A stretch of 53,164 bases of DNA from Candidatus Poribacteria bacterium. Its GTDB lineage: Bacteria; Poribacteria; WGA-4E; WGA-3G. The position numbers were made by a program, and so were the translations under genes. Shown here one piece after another: positions 42,428 through 51,768 of this stretch. The stretch spans positions 64,172 to 117,335 of the forward strand of contig JAJDWI010000112.1 in assembly GCA_022825665.1 (NCBI GenBank). Reading direction: 5' to 3'. The notes under the pieces were generated by a model. It saw only the letters and a program-made list of their open reading frames with translations, ran no database searches and was not told where the DNA came from. The first letter of the stretch is position 1, and every line of letters begins with the position of its first letter.

Positions 42428-45421
42428 TTAATTTTCAAGATTAAAATGAAGCATACCGTTGTGTAACGTGCCAACGTATATGGTATTGCCATCAACTGCC
42501 AGAGAGGTAATCCCATCCGGTATTTCTGAAACAATCTTTTTCCAACTTCCATTATCCAAATGATATATGCCTGTCTTTTTATTCACACCGTAAAGTATCG
42601 TCCCATCAACGGTCAAGTTATCCATAATGAGATTAGTGCCTTCTGAATTGGTAATAGCACCCCAATTATTTCCTTGGTCTGATGCAGCGACTCCTGCGTC
42701 TGTTGCCACATAAACTTTGGGACCGACAAACACGATATCTTTGAAAGCTTTTACGGCAAAAGGTAGAACTGGTGTGAGATCAAGCCAATTATTTCCTTTA
42801 TCAAGTGATACGAATAAGTGTCCATCCCGTTTTCCCACATAGACAGTATCCCCTGATGCAGCAATTTTGAGATCCTTCTTTGCCACGTCCAATGTCAATT
42901 CAATGGTTTCTTCCTGTTTGGTATCGTACCATTCTGTGTCACCAGGTTCCCATCGGAAGAGTTTGAAGTTATATTCCAAATAGAATGTATCGCTGCTAAC
43001 AGCAAACGCACTACGTAGACCTTCCCTTATAAGTATCTGTTGTTTCCGATTATCAATTTGTGTCATTTGTTGGAAGAATTGTGCGGCACCAACTCCTCTT
43101 TCTCGCAATTCTTCAATGGACAGTTTATCTTTTGCTTCAAAAGGGTCAATCCTTCTGTGAAATAATAGTTGTGTCAACTCTCCCGAATCAAAAACTGACT
43201 GGTCATTTATCGGCACAAACACCTTGTTATCTTCGGATAAGCGATATAACCGTAATTTTTCACCACTTTCGTAATAATCTACACTTGCATAGATAACACC
43301 ATCAGATTCTACAAGATAGTTTATACTTGGGTATTGTTCTCTGAAGGATTTATCCATCGTTATTTCAACGGGTACATCTATCCAAGATCTACCATTATCA
43401 CTTGTTTTTTCTACACCTCCAAGTATTCCATAGAGAGTTGTATGTCTGTCTTGCCCTTTATTACTTCCTTTATCCACAATAAGATTATATATACTTCCTC
43501 TTTCCTTATCTGGTGTAATATTCACTATATCCCATGATTTACCGCCATCGGAGGAACGATGTAGACCATCCCAACTACCAACATAAATAGTATCTGTATT
43601 CACCACCACAGAAGGGGTGATACCATCCATTATCGGTGATGTATCTACAGTTTGTGGAGGCAACCATGTGATACCGCCATCGTTAGAACGCACCAGCCCC
43701 CGCTCCATTAATAATAGTGTATTACCGGCAGCAATTAGTTTTCCCTCGGGGATAAAACCATTTACTGTCCATGCGTTTGTTGGAGTTATATCACGCCAAG
43801 AATTTCCAAGGTCACTTGTTCCAAACATTCCCCAACCACGCTCCAATCCATGAGATACTCTTGCGGGATTACGCCAAGCCTTACTGAGTTCTGCCAAAAC
43901 ATATATACGGTCTTGTGTCACTGCAACTGATGACACTGATTTAATAGACTCTGGGAATTTCATACGTTTCCAACTGTCATCGTCAAAACGGTAGAACCCA
44001 TTGTCCGTTCCAGCAAAGATCGTGTCTTGCACTTCAACTAAGGAATTTATTCCATTTTCCAATTTATCATTAATACCTTCCCATGTTTTACCAGTGTCTT
44101 CGGATCTAAAAATACCATTGTCAAAAGCCATATATATTGTGTGATCTGTTGGTATCAACGCTATCGGATTCTGATAGTTTTCTTGCCATGAATACAGCAA
44201 ATCCCATGTTTTGCCATCATCTGTTGAAGCATATAGTTTACTTGACTGTGTATAATACAAAGTATTGTTCAACTTCGCAATTAGAAAATTTCCCACTCCG
44301 GAATGATCTAATGTAGAAATGTCAGAGATTGCTTCCCATTTTTCCTCATTTGCAGGCAATTTATAGATCTTGCCAGAAGCAGGAATAAGCGTATAGAGAT
44401 CACCCTTAGGTGTTGCAAAAAACCCATTCACAAAGCTGCCTGACATCGGTTCAGATGGAATCCACGCCTGTTTAGGAACTGGAACGTCTTCTCCTTCCGC
44501 TCGTGCAGATGCTAATAAGACTTCGTCCGGTTTCTGACCACTATTATCACTTTGACTAAGTGTATTTATAGACCCAAATTGACTTTGCACATCCTTATCT
44601 ATATCTACATCCTGTACAATAGGTGTGTCAATGAGTTCTACGGTCAACTCAGCTTGTGCATCCAAACTATAAGGCTTCTGAAATAGTGCCAAGTATTGAC
44701 TACCTATACCGAGTAACAACACAATCAATACTGCACTTGACGCAGCAACTGCCCATGGTATTATAGGTTTGCTACTGGTGGGTGTTCCTGGTTTTATTTT
44801 TTCAATTTCTTGCATGATGTTATCGGTAAGGTTAGGTGAGATCTGAAAATAGTCAAGTGCTTCTCTAATCATCGTTTCCTCCTTTTGTAAACGGTTCCGT
44901 GCTCGCTGCAATCGACTTTTTATTGTTCCTGCAGATACTCCCAAAAATCGACTTATTTCTTCAACTGTCATTTCCCCAAGATAATGCAACGTCATCACCG
45001 TGCGTTCGCTCTCTTTCAACTTCGCAAGTAGTTTTTTCACAACATCGCGTTGTGCCTGACCTGAGGTTTTAGCGCGTTCTTCTGTGATATGTTGAGAATA
45101 AGAATCTCCGTGTAACATCGTTGTCTCGGTGTCCTCCAAAGGTTCAGTTTGAATCCGTTTTTTGCGATGCCATGTGGCACATAGACGTGTCGTAATCACA
45201 TACAGCCACCCAGAAAATAGGTTTGGATCTTTTAGGGTATGCAGTCTCTGATATACGATGAGGAAGACATCTTGGGTAATATCCTCAGCAATATGGAAAT
45301 CCCCAATTTTTCGCCAAGCCAGGGCATGAACTGGTTTTTGATACTTATCTACAAGTTCGGTGAAGGCTGTTTCATCACCAGCGAGAATTCTGTGGATGAG
45401 TTGGACATCTTCGTTTTTCAT
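42428..45421 (-). CDS. ECF sigma factor fused to a membrane helix and a beta-propeller sensor
   Basis: A 997-residue fusion. Residues about 10-85 are sigma region 2 (DITQDVFLIVYQRL, FSGWLYVITTRLCATWHRKK) and about 130-180 are region 4 (ESERTVMTLHYLGEMTVEEI and GTIKSRLQRARNRL). A hydrophobic helix (about 220-243) follows. The outer part (about 340-997) is a propeller with at least seven Asp-box repeats (S-x-D-x-G-x-x-W, e.g. STDDGKTW, SEDTGKTW, RSSDGGKSW, TSDNGRSW). The cytoplasmic sigma domain would thus be tied through the membrane to a sensor outside. MKNEDVQ is the preferred start as GGAGAT precedes it. Likely regulation at 45442-45466. Confidence 0.8.
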   Translation of the reverse strand: MKNEDVQLIHRILAGDETAFTELVDKYQKPVHALAWRKIGDFHIAEDITQDVFLIVYQRLHTLKDPNLFSGWLYVITTRLCATWHRKKRIQTEPLEDTETTMLHGDSYSQHITEERAKTSGQAQRDVVKKLLAKLKESERTVMTLHYLGEMTVEEISRFLGVSAGTIKSRLQRARNRLQKEETMIREALDYFQISPNLTDNIMQEIEKIKPGTPTSSKPIIPWAVAASSAVLIVLLLGIGSQYLALFQKPYSLDAQAELTVELIDTPIVQDVDIDKDVQSQFGSINTLSQSDNSGQKPDEVLLASARAEGEDVPVPKQAWIPSEPMSGSFVNGFFATPKGDLYTLIPASGKIYKLPANEEKWEAISDISTLDHSGVGNFLIAKLNNTLYYTQSSKLYASTDDGKTWDLLYSWQENYQNPIALIPTDHTIYMAFDNGIFRSEDTGKTWEGINDKLENGINSLVEVQDTIFAGTDNGFYRFDDDSWKRMKFPESIKSVSSVAVTQDRIYVLAELSKAWRNPARVSHGLERGWGMFGTSDLGNSWRDITPTNAWTVNGFIPEGKLIAAGNTLLLMERGLVRSNDGGITWLPPQTVDTSPIMDGITPSVVVNTDTIYVGSWDGLHRSSDGGKSWDIVNITPDKERGSIYNLIVDKGSNKGQDRHTTLYGILGGVEKTSDNGRSWIDVPVEITMDKSFREQYPSINYLVESDGVIYASVDYYESGEKLRLYRLSEDNKVFVPINDQSVFDSGELTQLLFHRRIDPFEAKDKLSIEELRERGVGAAQFFQQMTQIDNRKQQILIREGLRSAFAVSSDTFYLEYNFKLFRWEPGDTEWYDTKQEETIELTLDVAKKDLKIAASGDTVYVGKRDGHLFVSLDKGNNWLDLTPVLPFAVKAFKDIVFVGPKVYVATDAGVAASDQGNNWGAITNSEGTNLIMDNLTVDGTILYGVNKKTGIYHLDNGSWKKIVSEIPDGITSLAVDGNTIYVGTLHNGMLHFNLEN

Positions 45422-45441
45422 TGGTATCTCCAGCAAGCAAT

Positions 45442-45466
45442 AGTTTGATCAATCACATATCAAACT
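45442..45466. promoter_or_regulatory. inverted repeat upstream of the fusion sigma gene
   Basis: AGTTTGAT (45442-45449), 9 bp, and ATCAAACT (45459-45466): a perfect 8-bp inverted repeat centred about 33 bp before the start at 45421. It may be an operator of the gene, and the spacing suits a dimeric regulator. No clear -35/-10 pair is visible beside it. Confidence 0.45.
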
Positions 45467-45616
45467 GTAATGACGCAAGTTAGAAGAAAAACGGTTGCAT
45501 AATTCTGAGAATACGAAAATACTGGAAAGGAGAGAACACAGATTTAACAAAAGAAGACCTTGAAAAAAGGTGGTGATATTTCGGAATTGAATGGTTCTGA
45601 AAAACATGAAAAAAAG

Positions 45617-45645
45617 TTGACAACTTCTTGAAAATTGTGTATACT
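45617..45645 (+). promoter_or_regulatory. promoter of the tRNA-Leu/tRNA-fMet unit
   Basis: TTGACA (45617-45622), a 17-bp spacer and TATACT (45640-45645). Transcription would begin near 45652, 10 nt before tRNA-Leu. Confidence 0.75.
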
Positions 45646-45661
45646 ATTATTCTATGCATTC

Positions 45662-45748
45662 GGTCGAGTGGTGGAATCGGTAGACACAATGGACTTAAAA
45701 TCCATCGCCCCTAACACAGGCGTGAGGGTTCAAGTCCCTCCTCGACCA
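45662..45748 (+). tRNA. tRNA-Leu (TAA)
   Basis: An 87-nt cloverleaf. Acceptor GGTCGAG pairs with CTCGACC, the D-loop contains TGGTGGAATCGGTAGACAC, the anticodon loop ACTTAAAAT reads TAA, and a long variable arm (CGCCCCTAACACAGGCG) is present, as expected for Leu. The discriminator is A, and no CCA is encoded. Confidence 0.95.
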
Positions 45749-45770
45749 TACTGTTTTTAACATCTCTTGT

Positions 45771-45844
<74 letters not shown>

Positions 45845-45916
45845 TCCCTTCTTTTTCTTTACCCATTTAGATAATATAATCATGTGTGTCTTATGTTAGA
45901 TCCTAATTTGGTAGGT

Positions 45917-46981
45917 TTAGGATAAGACACTCACATCATCGGAAGGATGCACTGGATATGGACTGATGTCGTAGTCGCCATCCAACGCAATATCGTCAAC
46001 CATGACGACCTGCTCTGATAGCGCAGATTGGTGCATGGCGAAAATAGTTTGGATGATATGTAGGTTGCTGCGACCATCAGTCATCGGCTTTTTTCCTGCT
46101 TGCAAGCATTCAATAAAGTGAACCATTGCATTTCCAAAGGCATCAGGAAACCATACACCATCTATCTCAGGTTTTATATCTCGCGGTTCAGGTTGTGTGA
46201 GGTGAATGGTCATCTCTGCACTGTTTCCATAGATTGCACCTTTAGTACCTTGAATGCGTATCTCCTCATGCGGATGTTGTAGGTTGTGTCCAGTATTCGT
46301 CAGAAACGACCAATTGCATGAAAGTAGTCCCTTTACACCGTTACGACATTTGAAAAGCACTACAGACATAGTTTCCCCTTCTTCAATAGACCTATCATGA
46401 CCGTGTGCTTGGCAATAAACACTCTCAAATTCACCGAACCATTTATGGACAAGACTGATGTGATGCACTTGCATGACAGGGATAAGATGTTTGCCAGGAT
46501 AAGCGGTATAAAACCCGTTACAGGTAATTGAAACGTGATAGATTTCACCGAGTTGATCGGTATTGATGTAAGGTTCAATGGCGAGGAATCCAGGAACAAA
46601 GCATGAGTTTTGGTTCACCATGAGTTGCACGTCGTGCTTTTCACATAAGTCAACCATTTCAACGGCTTGTGACATTGTCATTGAAAAAGGTTTTTGACAA
46701 AATATGTGTTTTCCTGCTTGTGCGGCGGCATTCACAATGGGTGAGCGAATCCACGGATGGACAGCCATGTCCACTATGTTAACATCAGAATCTTCAATCA
46801 AGTCAACGATTCGGGTGTAACGTCTGTTTATACCGAATCTTTCCCCTACCTCGTGCAGTCGTGTTTCGTCTTTATCACAAATAGCGGCGACACGTAAGTC
46901 TTTGCGTTGATATCCAAGTAAATGTTGTTGTCCTATTCCTAAACCTATTAAACCGATACCGAGGTCTTGCCAATTTGTCAT
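45917..46981 (-). CDS. Gfo/Idh/MocA family oxidoreductase
   Basis: A 354-residue dehydrogenase. The N-terminal MTNWQDLGIGLIGLGIGQQHLLGYQRK is a Rossmann motif. GKHIFCQKPFSMTMSQAVEM carries the KP pair (here QKP and not EKP), and CNGFYTAYPGKHLIPVMQVHHISLVHKWFG, in pieces, is the second domain. The start at 46981 is chosen because it opens the Rossmann fold; the frame is open 26 codons upstream, beginning with TTG. It lies 86 bp downstream of another member of the family, and the two are distant. The substrate is not readable. Confidence 0.85.
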   Translation of the reverse strand: MTNWQDLGIGLIGLGIGQQHLLGYQRKDLRVAAICDKDETRLHEVGERFGINRRYTRIVDLIEDSDVNIVDMAVHPWIRSPIVNAAAQAGKHIFCQKPFSMTMSQAVEMVDLCEKHDVQLMVNQNSCFVPGFLAIEPYINTDQLGEIYHVSITCNGFYTAYPGKHLIPVMQVHHISLVHKWFGEFESVYCQAHGHDRSIEEGETMSVVLFKCRNGVKGLLSCNWSFLTNTGHNLQHPHEEIRIQGTKGAIYGNSAEMTIHLTQPEPRDIKPEIDGVWFPDAFGNAMVHFIECLQAGKKPMTDGRSNLHIIQTIFAMHQSALSEQVVMVDDIALDGDYDISPYPVHPSDDVSVLS

Positions 46982-47067
46982 GTGCGTAATTTCTTGTCTG
47001 AACCTGGGATTATAATCTATGAGTTTTACAGCACACAGAGTGTGCCAATTACTTTGCAAATGAAATC

Positions 47068-48330
47068 TTAAATGCCTAACCCATCATCAATTTCACGTTG
47101 GTAGGTATTGATGGATTCGTCTAACATCTTGTCCAAATGAACAATTTGTCCGGTTGCCCCGGACTCAAGCATTGCATAAGAGATTGCGACAGAACGCGTG
47201 CCTTGATATGCGTCAACTTCTATGGGACGGTTGCCTGCAATTGCTTCCGCAAAATCACCATATTCAATTGCGATGATTTTTGCGTCTGTATCAGAAAAAG
47301 GAAAACTATATTGCCATAGTCGTTCTCCACCGAATAGGTCTGTGGTAACGGCATCAAGACGGAAATCTGGAACAAGTTCTAATAGTCTTTCATCGTTAAT
47401 GGTTCCTTGTCCATCAATCTGTAGTGAAATGACTCCTCCGCTACGGTCACCTGGTAACGTCATTGATCCTTGTGAACCGTGAATCTGACGTGCCCAACTC
47501 CCTTGCCCCCATGCACCGTGGTCTTCAATATATTGACCAACAACACCGCTTTTGAAGGTTAAGGTTGCATAAGCTGCATCTTCTGCGGTAGCCTCAAATT
47601 CTGCAGGCATTTTGCGTTGCCATTCTGTATAAACACCCGCAGGATTTGATCCAGATTCACCTGTCACAGCTGCCGGATTGTGTCGGATCGGTTCATGAAG
47701 ACGTGTTTGTGCATAGACGGTTTCTACCTCTCCGAGCAGATACTCAATCATGTCTGCATAGTGAACACCAACATCAAGCAGGACACCACTCTGATCCTTT
47801 TGATGTCGCCAAACAGAGATAAGCATGCGGTTTGAACCACCAATAGCATGGTGGATGAGAAAGCGAGGTTTGCCAATCACTTCCGCATCAAGCAGTGCTT
47901 TTGCAAGCCGATTGATAGGATCTCTCCGATAGTTTTCTGCCACACTTAGCACAGCATTAGTTTTCTCTACAGCACGACGTATTAAATTACACGCTCGAAC
48001 TGTTAACCCCATCGGTTTTTCAACCATTGTATGCCATCCGCGTTCAAGCGTCTCAACGGCAACGGTGTGATGGTAAGGTGGTGTTGTTGTGACATCTACG
48101 GCATCAATACCAATCTTCTCCAGTTCTTCAAGGTTTCCAACAACAGCAGGTTTCTTACCGAAACGTTCTTCCGCTTGTTCAGCAAGTGATTTAGCGTTAG
48201 CAAGCACAGGGTCACACGCGCCGACGAGTTCAAACCGTTCCCATCCTGCTCGATGTAGTTCCGCTAACCCATACATGTGCCGATGTCCCATACCGCCACA
48301 TCCAACAATTGCCAATCGAATTGTATCCAT
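47068..48330 (-). CDS. Gfo/Idh/MocA family oxidoreductase
   Basis: A 420-residue dehydrogenase. Its Rossmann motif is RLAIVGCGGMGHRHMYGLAE. DAVDVTTTPPYHHTVAVETLERG and HTMVEKPMGLTVRACNL (EKP at about residue 105) are the cofactor and active-site regions. DVGVHYADMIEYLLG is the family's substrate-site segment. It is longer than most, with extra sequence near residues 215-250. AGGAA precedes the ATG. With the member at 45917 it may serve successive steps in sugar or inositol breakdown, which is an inference. Confidence 0.88.
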   Translation of the reverse strand: MDTIRLAIVGCGGMGHRHMYGLAELHRAGWERFELVGACDPVLANAKSLAEQAEERFGKKPAVVGNLEELEKIGIDAVDVTTTPPYHHTVAVETLERGWHTMVEKPMGLTVRACNLIRRAVEKTNAVLSVAENYRRDPINRLAKALLDAEVIGKPRFLIHHAIGGSNRMLISVWRHQKDQSGVLLDVGVHYADMIEYLLGEVETVYAQTRLHEPIRHNPAAVTGESGSNPAGVYTEWQRKMPAEFEATAEDAAYATLTFKSGVVGQYIEDHGAWGQGSWARQIHGSQGSMTLPGDRSGGVISLQIDGQGTINDERLLELVPDFRLDAVTTDLFGGERLWQYSFPFSDTDAKIIAIEYGDFAEAIAGNRPIEVDAYQGTRSVAISYAMLESGATGQIVHLDKMLDESINTYQREIDDGLGI

Positions 48331-48339
48331 GTATTGTTC

Positions 48340-49854
48340 CTACTTATTATTAAGTACTATTTCTAATCTCTTCAAATCAGCTTCCAATAGTGTCGCATCA
48401 CTGCGATATAAGTTCTTACGGTTCATCACCATATCAACGTATTTATGCCCTCTGCTGATAAGCGGACCTTTTATTCTGACTCTACCCGGACCGACATTGT
48501 ATGCACCGAGTGCCAGAGTCAAATTATTAAGATATTTCTCGCGAAGTTTGTTGAAATAAATTAATCCTGCAATAAGGTTTTTTTCTGCATCGAATCGTTC
48601 ATCTATTTTTCCATCAAGGTTTGGTTTAAGTTTATTTTTGTATCTCGGCACTTTCAGACCAAGTTCCCTGGCGGTACCTGGGACCATCTGCATCAAACCG
48701 CCAGCACCTGTTCTTGACACAGCAACAGGATTAAACTTTGATTCGACGTAAATCATAGCAAGCATAAGTTCTATAGAGATATTATGTTTTTTAGCAATTT
48801 GGACACTCTTTTTTTCTTTTGATTTTGGTTCAAGTTTTTCAGGGGTTTTCGGTGTCTCTCTTGAAGTAGGTTTGGTGGAAACGGATTCATCTATTTCAGT
48901 CTTATTATGATTTGATGTTTGTTTTGTTCCACCAAAAGTTAAACCAAATGCAAGTAGATGCTTATAATTTAGGTTGCCTTCATTCAAAAAAGTATAATAA
49001 GTCTGCTTACCCCATTTTTTGAAGGAGAGTCCTAAACTCCATGATTGGGTAGGTGTATTGGAGTCAAGTGAGAAATGTGAACCCACATTTGCAGAAAGGG
49101 GACCCGTAACGATTTCAAAACTTGTGCCCAAACTTGGTGAAGTGATATTAATACATGAATGCCATCGTATCAGAGGATGAGGTGTGAGAGTTGTTCCTAC
49201 AGCAAATTGTTGATTAAAGGATTGTAATACCTTACCATTTGAGTTTTGAATGGATACACCACTTATATCTCGAAACTGCATACCCACGGTGACGTGGGGT
49301 GAAAAAGACATGACTGCTCCAAAATCATAATTTGGTGCCCATAGACTGTTCGTATAAGGTGCGCGACTATATCCTGTGCTTACGCCAAGTTTCAGCGAAC
49401 CAATTTTCCTTGCATAGGAGATCAAGGCTTGGTTGTAACCATATTCAAACGTACCGAAAGGATTGGATGTATGATGAACGAGAAAACGGTCAGAAATATT
49501 GAAATCAAGGAGATTAATCCCAAAAGTTCCGATAGGATTTATAGGATACGCAACGGATAGAGCTCCTTGTGAGAAATCATATATGACGTTCCCATGTTTA
49601 AGGGCAGCGAGTCCTGCTGGGTTCCAAATCGGACTTGTTGCATCGTCAGCATTACTAACAAACGCATGGCTTAATCCGAGACCACGGGTGCCAACTGCGG
49701 GTCGAAAATCATTGGTTATAATTTCAGACTGAGGGCTGTTTGAATCTGATAATGCAAACTTTTCAAAAAGAAAAGCCGTGAACAAGATGAGAAAGATGGG
49801 GATAAGAAACCATCTTAGTTCACGGAATATCGAGGTGGCGAGCTGGGTTTTCAC
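48340..49854 (-). CDS. outer-membrane-barrel and lytic-transglycosylase fusion
   Basis: A 504-residue protein. It overlaps the LysM/M23 gene. The longest frame opens at 50010 inside that gene, but GTG at 49854 with AAAGG ahead, just before the hydrophobic stretch WFLIPIFLILFTAFLFEKF, is the more likely start. Next comes a PorV-like barrel section (GTRGLGLSHAFVSNADDATS, IWNPAGLAALKHGN, ending near residue 320). After a basic, Pro/Ser-rich linker lies an SLT lytic-transglycosylase domain (about 370-470): MLAMIYVESKFNPVAVSRTG holds catalytic Glu, and GLMQMVPGTARELG and GAYNVGPGRV are its signature. It would cut peptidoglycan near the envelope. Confidence 0.72.
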   Translation of the reverse strand: MKTQLATSIFRELRWFLIPIFLILFTAFLFEKFALSDSNSPQSEIITNDFRPAVGTRGLGLSHAFVSNADDATSPIWNPAGLAALKHGNVIYDFSQGALSVAYPINPIGTFGINLLDFNISDRFLVHHTSNPFGTFEYGYNQALISYARKIGSLKLGVSTGYSRAPYTNSLWAPNYDFGAVMSFSPHVTVGMQFRDISGVSIQNSNGKVLQSFNQQFAVGTTLTPHPLIRWHSCINITSPSLGTSFEIVTGPLSANVGSHFSLDSNTPTQSWSLGLSFKKWGKQTYYTFLNEGNLNYKHLLAFGLTFGGTKQTSNHNKTEIDESVSTKPTSRETPKTPEKLEPKSKEKKSVQIAKKHNISIELMLAMIYVESKFNPVAVSRTGAGGLMQMVPGTARELGLKVPRYKNKLKPNLDGKIDERFDAEKNLIAGLIYFNKLREKYLNNLTLALGAYNVGPGRVRIKGPLISRGHKYVDMVMNRKNLYRSDATLLEADLKRLEIVLNNK

Positions 49855-50632
49855 TTTTGCCTTTGTATCTGATTTCAAAATGGAGGTGTGGACCTGTTGA
49901 ACGTCCAGTATCTCCTGATAATCCGATAACTTGACCTCGTCGGACGAAATTACCTGCGGATACGTATATTCTGGACAAGTGTCCATAAACTGTGCTGAAA
50001 TCGTCTGCATGTTGTATTTCGATTACCTTACCATACCCGCCCTTTCTTCCCGAATACTTAACCGATCCAGTTTTTGAAGCATAAACTCGCGTACCAGTAG
50101 CCGCACGAAAATCTATACCATCATGCATACGGTAGTTCCTTGATATAGGATGGTTCCGCCAACCGAATTCTGAGGTCACAACTAACTTAATTCTTAATGG
50201 TTTTGCGAATCCGATATTCCAATTGCCTGGAATGAATATTTTTTGACCGGCTCTGATCCGCTTTGGGTTTTTAATACCGTTTATTTGTTGAAGTTTCTTC
50301 CAGTCTACAATATTATGTTTTCGGGCAATAGCGTATATCGAATCACCAGGTTTAACGGTATGCCATGTTCCTCCTGAATTATCAGCCGCATTTACTGGCT
50401 TAGTTCCTACCGGTATTACTAACCTTTCCCCAATTTGTAGGCGGTCTAAAGATGCAAGACTGTTGGTTTGTGCTATGGACTTCATCGGCACATCATACAT
50501 TCTGGCAATTCCCGATAACGTCTCCCCTTTTTTGACTTTATGTAGCATTCCAATACATGAAGATGTCCACGTTGCTGAAATAAAAACCATTATAACAATG
50601 GTCATAATTAATTGTATTTTATTCTTCTTCAT
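49820..50632 (-). CDS. LysM-M23 peptidase
   Basis: A 270-residue envelope protein. After a signal (residues 1-28, IQLIMTIVIMVFISATWTSS) come two LysM domains (about 30-74, KVKKGETLSGIARMYDVP; about 90-136, TVKPGDSIYAIARKHNI) and an M23 peptidase (about 160-265) with HDGIDFRAATGTRVYA (His-x3-Asp) and GPHLHFEI (HxH). Metallopeptidases of this type cleave peptide crosslinks; LysM holds them at the wall. AGGAA precedes the ATG. Its last codons overlap the start of the barrel-transglycosylase gene, so the two are coupled and probably work together in wall turnover. Confidence 0.88.
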   Translation of the reverse strand: MKKNKIQLIMTIVIMVFISATWTSSCIGMLHKVKKGETLSGIARMYDVPMKSIAQTNSLASLDRLQIGERLVIPVGTKPVNAADNSGGTWHTVKPGDSIYAIARKHNIVDWKKLQQINGIKNPKRIRAGQKIFIPGNWNIGFAKPLRIKLVVTSEFGWRNHPISRNYRMHDGIDFRAATGTRVYASKTGSVKYSGRKGGYGKVIEIQHADDFSTVYGHLSRIYVSAGNFVRRGQVIGLSGDTGRSTGPHLHFEIRYKGKSENPARHLDIP

Positions 50633-51001
50633 TTGATTCCTAATTTGGTTATGCTTACGAGAATATCGTATAACTTTATATATTTGTGCAAATAGCCTTT
50701 TGCCTACGTTTTATGAGACGTATATAAAATATATAATAACATAAAAAAAATGTCAACAATTTTTTTTATGTTTTTTCAAATAAAAGATAACAGTATTTGA
50801 TTGTTGTATCTTTGTTTCAATATATGACATACATATTATATATTTTGTGCGTTTTAATTTTATACCATTTCTAAATAATAACTTCTCATTAGCAAAAAAC
50901 GCGTTCGTAGTCGCGCAATTCATTGCGCCTCTTATATTTAGCTTTATTAGAGTCTCAAAATGTAGTTTTATTTATTAGAATTGGTATTATTTTATATCTT
51001 G
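50633..51001. other. AT-rich intergenic stretch with two hairpins
   Basis: No gene is seen. AACATAAAAAAAA (50738-50750) and TTTTTTTTATGTT (50760-50772) form a perfect 13-bp stem with a 9-nt loop. GCGCAAT-TC-ATTGCGC (50913-50928) is a second perfect palindrome, followed on the minus strand by a T-run about 10 nt on. The first may be a transcription stop for the 51002 gene, the second a repeat element or terminator. The remainder is extremely AT-rich. Confidence 0.5.
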
Positions 51002-51520
51002 TTATTCACGAACTACCTGCAGCAAGATCTCTTTTGTGTCAGAAAAAATTTGCGTATCAGTTTTTATTGCGGAAGCCTCTACTGAAATAACCTCACTGAT
51101 GACGGTCACGACAAGTTGGAGAACTTCAACTTTTGTATCCACTTCACCTAATGAATCAGGAGCAGTCCATGTAACTGCATTATCGTTGGTAGAGGAAAGT
51201 GTTCCATGTCCTGTAATGTTTAACCAATTAAAAACGACACTCGTGCCTCTGACTCCTTTCACTGAGGCTGTTAACTCCACCTGTTCACCCGGTTTTACAG
51301 TTTTTTTCGTGACAGTGACAGATACATCAAGCTCACCAGCTTCTTCTACGTCTCCAACTTCCGTTGTTTCTAATTCGATGATAGAATCATCTTTTTCTTC
51401 CATCGTATCAGTATCAGATACAGGGTTTTTCATGTTGCTACCACCGCAACCCGATAAACTAAAAACTGATATGATAAGGATAGCAGTAATAAAATAACTT
51501 ATATATAGAGATGTTCTCAT
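51002..51520 (-). CDS. small lipoprotein with Ig-like domain
   Basis: A 172-residue lipoprotein. The signal is MRTSLYISYFITAILIISVFSLSGCGG, with the Cys near residue 25. The following 60 residues are acidic and Ser/Asp-rich. The remainder (SVTVTKKTVKPGEQVELTAS and FNWLNITGHGTL, AVTWTAPDS) resembles a bacterial Ig-like domain (Big family), often on surface proteins. ATG 51520 is preferred because GGATGGA lies just ahead; the ORF begins 4 codons earlier with TTG. It is not obviously part of an operon. Confidence 0.7.
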   Translation of the reverse strand: MRTSLYISYFITAILIISVFSLSGCGGSNMKNPVSDTDTMEEKDDSIIELETTEVGDVEEAGELDVSVTVTKKTVKPGEQVELTASVKGVRGTSVVFNWLNITGHGTLSSTNDNAVTWTAPDSLGEVDTKVEVLQLVVTVISEVISVEASAIKTDTQIFSDTKEILLQVVRE

Positions 51521-51768
51521 TGTTCCATCCAAGTTTTAGTGTTAAGGATATCAGAAAGCCTATGTGCTATTCAGAATCCTGTTTCCACGAAAGAATATTT
51601 CCCTGATTTAATCATTTATGGCAGGATCATTGTTACGGGGAAACCTAACTTAATACAATTGTGCCTTAAACTAATACGGATGGAATAGAAAGATGGTTAC
51701 AAACAAATTGATGAGAATATAAAAAATGGTAGGAACGACTATATAGCATTCCTACCAAATAATTAGGT

